The position numbers were made by a program, and so were the translations under genes. Of a DNA stretch of 5,252 bases, positions 5,142 to 5,252 are shown piece after piece. How positions within the stretch are numbered: the first letter of the stretch is position 1; each line of letters opens with the position of its first letter. Origin of the DNA: Bacilli bacterium. GTDB lineage: Bacteria > Bacillota_I > Bacilli_A > RF39 > UBA660. Under the pieces are notes generated by a model. That model searched no databases. It was given only the letters and a program-made list of their open reading frames with translations, and was not told where the DNA came from. The stretch covers positions 1 to 5,252 of the forward strand of contig JAFUBK010000170.1 of NCBI GenBank assembly GCA_017460245.1, written 5' to 3'.

Positions 5142-5252
5142 ATGAGTAAGGAAGTACTTAATAAGAAAGAAAAAGATGAAATAACTACTGATGTTAAACA
5201 AGCATTAACTAATGCGATAGAAAAAAACTCATATGATGAGACGATGGATCAA
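5142..5252 (+). CDS. Unrecognised charged protein, N-terminus only (runs off the right edge)
   Basis: The first 37 codons are open to the window end. They follow a promoter and a strong ribosome binding site, so the gene is almost certainly real. The visible residues begin MSKEVLNKKEKDEITTDVKQ and are rich in Lys, Glu and Asp, with no signal peptide, membrane segment or Cys. The pattern suggests an amphipathic helix, hence a cytosolic protein or a flexible N-terminal tail. In Bacillus the gene after miaB is ymcA (ricA), a small helical YlbF-family regulator of RNA processing, and mutS follows two genes later. The visible residues do not look like the start of either protein to me, so I assign no function. 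Confidence 0.75.
   Translation, partial: MSKEVLNKKEKDEITTDVKQALTNAIEKNSYDETMDQ

Noticed and set aside
1..5252. Mycoplasma-type genetic code (TGA as Trp)
   Set aside because: All seven Trp codons in the three complete genes are TGG and no gene has an in-frame TGA; the absence of TGA stops in four genes is too small a sample to argue otherwise.
1..5252. CRISPR array, tRNA/rRNA gene, insertion sequence, toxin-antitoxin or riboswitch
   Set aside because: No direct-repeat array, cloverleaf, transposase, terminal inverted repeat pair or long structured leader is visible; the leaders are too short for a riboswitch.

Overview
The window is a stretch of chromosome from an AT-rich, low-GC bacterium (about 30% GC by eye). 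Everything in it is on the plus strand. Strong Shine-Dalgarno sites, extended -10 promoters, a YlbL/SepM-type protease, a MutL with its own endonuclease site and a MiaB with a Bacillus-type N-terminal extension all suggest Bacillota. A Bacilli or Erysipelotrichia-like gut lineage is my inference; no ribosomal or other lineage marker is present. All seven Trp codons in the three complete genes are TGG and no TGA occurs in frame, so the standard bacterial code fits better than the Mycoplasma code.

Layout: (1) 1-284 is the 3' end of a PDZ/S16 (Lon-like) serine protease of the YlbL/SepM type. It ends in a terminator that contains its stop codon. (2) 293-3578 is a two-gene unit with its own promoter: mutL, then an uncharacterised FAD-dependent dehydrogenase (COG2509-like) starting 10 nt after the mutL stop. 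It ends in a second terminator that also contains the stop codon. (3) 3599-5114 is miaB as a single transcription unit with one or two promoters and a palindromic terminator. (4) 5114-5252 is a new promoter, a strong ribosome binding site and the first 37 codons of an unrecognised, highly charged protein.

How the genes work together: MutL serves mismatch repair, MiaB modifies position 37 of tRNAs reading UNN codons, and the protease tail belongs to a membrane-linked processing enzyme. The genes do not form one pathway. In Bacillus subtilis, miaB (ymcB) and mutSL also lie close together (ymcB-ymcA-cotE-mutS-mutL), so this looks like a rearranged version of that housekeeping neighbourhood, without mutS inside the window. 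The dehydrogenase is the only complete gene of unknown function.

I see no mobile element, CRISPR array, tRNA, rRNA, prophage or defence system. No stretch longer than 300 bases lacks a gene. I find no convincing new biological system; the points worth a second look are the Cys-rich dehydrogenase coupled to mutL, the degenerate beta-clamp motif in MutL, and the very compact promoter/terminator architecture.
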